From DAHUYF01 sp035553515 (lineage in GTDB: Bacteria; Pseudomonadota; Alphaproteobacteria; ATCC43930; CGMCC-115725): a stretch of DNA of 13,564 nt. A program made the position numbers and the translations under genes. Positions 12,935-13,564 of the stretch are shown one piece after another. The stretch is from the NCBI GenBank assembly GCA_035553515.1, contig DATNDG010000188.1, forward strand, positions 1-13,564, given 5' to 3'. Numbering within the stretch: the first letter of the stretch is position 1; each line of letters starts with the position of its first letter. A model generated the notes under the pieces. The model worked only from the letters and a program-made list of their open reading frames with translations, did not search any database and was not told the DNA's origin.

Positions 12935-13013
12935 TCCCCACCTCACCCCAACCCTCTCCGCCCCCTGGGGGCGGAGAGGGAGGGACCCGCGGAGCGGGAG
13001 GGTGAGGTGGGGA
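12935..13013. repeat. Complex palindromic intergenic repeat (three nested hairpins)
   Basis: Outer arms TCCCCACCTCACCC (12935-12948) and GGGTGAGGTGGGGA (13000-13013) are perfectly complementary over 14 bp. Inside are a 14-bp perfect stem at 12952-12965 / 12967-12980 around a single T, and a small CCCGC-GGA-GCGGG hairpin at 12986-12998. Together they can form a three-way cruciform. The sequence style (CCTCACCCCAACCCTCTCC ... GGTGAGG) is that of dispersed palindromic repeats common between genes in alphaproteobacteria. Sitting between the convergent ends of the PaiB gene and nfu, it may stop transcription from both sides. Confidence 0.8.
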
Positions 13014-13048
13014 CTATTGAGGTGGGTGAGCCAAACTTCGCGCGCGCC

Positions 13049-13564
13049 TCAGACTGCGCGTACCTCGACGACTTCGGGCACGTAGTGGCGCAGCATGTTC
13101 TCGATGCCCGCCTTCAAGGTCGCGGTCGAGCTCGGGCAGCCCGAGCAGGAGCCCTGCATATGCAGGTAGACGACACCATCCTCGAAGCGGTGGAAGATGA
13201 TGTCGCCGCCGTCCTGGGCCACCGCCGGTCGGACGCGCGTCTCGAGCAGCTCCTTGATCTGCTGCACCACCTCGTCGCCCTCGTTCTCGTCGTCGCCGGT
13301 CTCGGCCGCCGCCTCGCCGAGGACGACCGGCTGCCCGGCGGTGAAATGGTCCATGATGGCGCCGAGCACCGAGGGCTTGAGCTGGTACCAGTCGGACTCC
13401 TCGTCCTTGCTGACGGTGATGAAATCGGTGCCGAGGAAGACGCCGCTGACACCCGGCAGGCCGAAGAGCCGCACCGCCAGCGGCGAGCGCGCCGCCGAGT
13501 CACGGTCGGGGAAATTCGCCGTGCCCTGCGCCATCACCACCCGGCCTGGCAGGAATTTCAGCGT
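13049..13564 (-). CDS. NifU-like / Nfu Fe-S cluster carrier protein, 5' end missing
   Basis: An Fe-S cluster scaffold or carrier of the NFU1 type. The visible 171 residues run to the window edge in frame (TLKFLPGRVVMAQGTANFPD...). Family proteins start about a dozen residues earlier, so the true start is outside the window and the internal GTG/ATG codons near 13540 should not be taken as the start. The N-terminal Nfu_N domain covers visible residues 1-85, then an acidic linker (TGDDENEGDE at 89-98), then the NifU C-terminal domain with the cluster-binding CSGC at 140-143 in MQGSCSGCPSSTATLKAGIENMLR. It would supply clusters to client enzymes such as MiaB. It is convergent with the PaiB gene. 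Confidence 0.95.
   Translation of the reverse strand, partial: TLKFLPGRVVMAQGTANFPDRDSAARSPLAVRLFGLPGVSGVFLGTDFITVSKDEESDWYQLKPSVLGAIMDHFTAGQPVVLGEAAAETGDDENEGDEVVQQIKELLETRVRPAVAQDGGDIIFHRFEDGVVYLHMQGSCSGCPSSTATLKAGIENMLRHYVPEVVEVRAV

Noticed and set aside
13049..13540. Complete 163-residue NifU-like protein starting at 13540
   Set aside because: The reading frame stays open to the window edge with the conserved TLKFLPGR sequence, so the gene is cut by the edge and the real start lies outside.

Overview
The window looks like an ordinary chromosomal segment of a high-GC alphaproteobacterium, probably Rhodospirillales-like. This rests on gene content and order (nifU, tsaB-rimI, mucR, fur, olsB-plsC, miaB-phoH-ybeY-corC-lnt, a PraR/PhrR-like HTH gene, metK), on protein sequences that match alphaproteobacterial families (MucR, OlsB, a Fur/Mur-type regulator without the usual CxxC), and on GC-rich codon use with GTG and TTG starts. 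No rRNA, tRNA, CRISPR array, insertion sequence, integrase or phage gene is visible.

Layout, left to right. Positions 1-174 hold no convincing gene but carry a perfect 19-bp inverted repeat downstream of metK. metK (minus strand) follows, with a 363-bp upstream gap containing several hairpins and a weak promoter candidate. Next is the HTH regulator with its own near-consensus promoter. From 9740 down to 2268, eight minus-strand genes form one compact transcription unit: fur, olsB, plsC/olsA, miaB, phoH-like, ybeY, corC, lnt. Junctions are overlaps (GTGA, ATGA, 8-17 nt) except for a 15-nt gap before miaB. Upstream of fur are mucR, with its own promoter, then rimI and tsaB, which overlap by ATGA.

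Divergent from tsaB lie two plus-strand genes, a VanX/DdpX D-Ala-D-Ala dipeptidase and a PaiB-type FMN-binding protein. They separate tsaB from nifU and are the only accessory-looking part of the window. A multi-hairpin intergenic repeat sits between the PaiB gene and nifU (minus strand), which runs off the right edge without its first residues.

Functionally the block combines S-adenosylmethionine synthesis (MetK), its use in tRNA ms2i6A37 modification (MiaB), t6A37 synthesis (TsaB), ribosomal protein acetylation (RimI), rRNA maturation (YbeY, PhoH-like), envelope lipid and lipoprotein maturation (OlsB, PlsC/OlsA, Lnt, CorC), Fe-S delivery (Nfu, which would also serve MiaB) and three regulators (Fur/Mur, MucR, PraR-like). 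I found no credible novel system. The points worth a second look are the intergenic palindromes, the metK leader, the Fur-led ornithine-lipid operon, the altered MucR zinc site and the dipeptidase/PaiB insertion.
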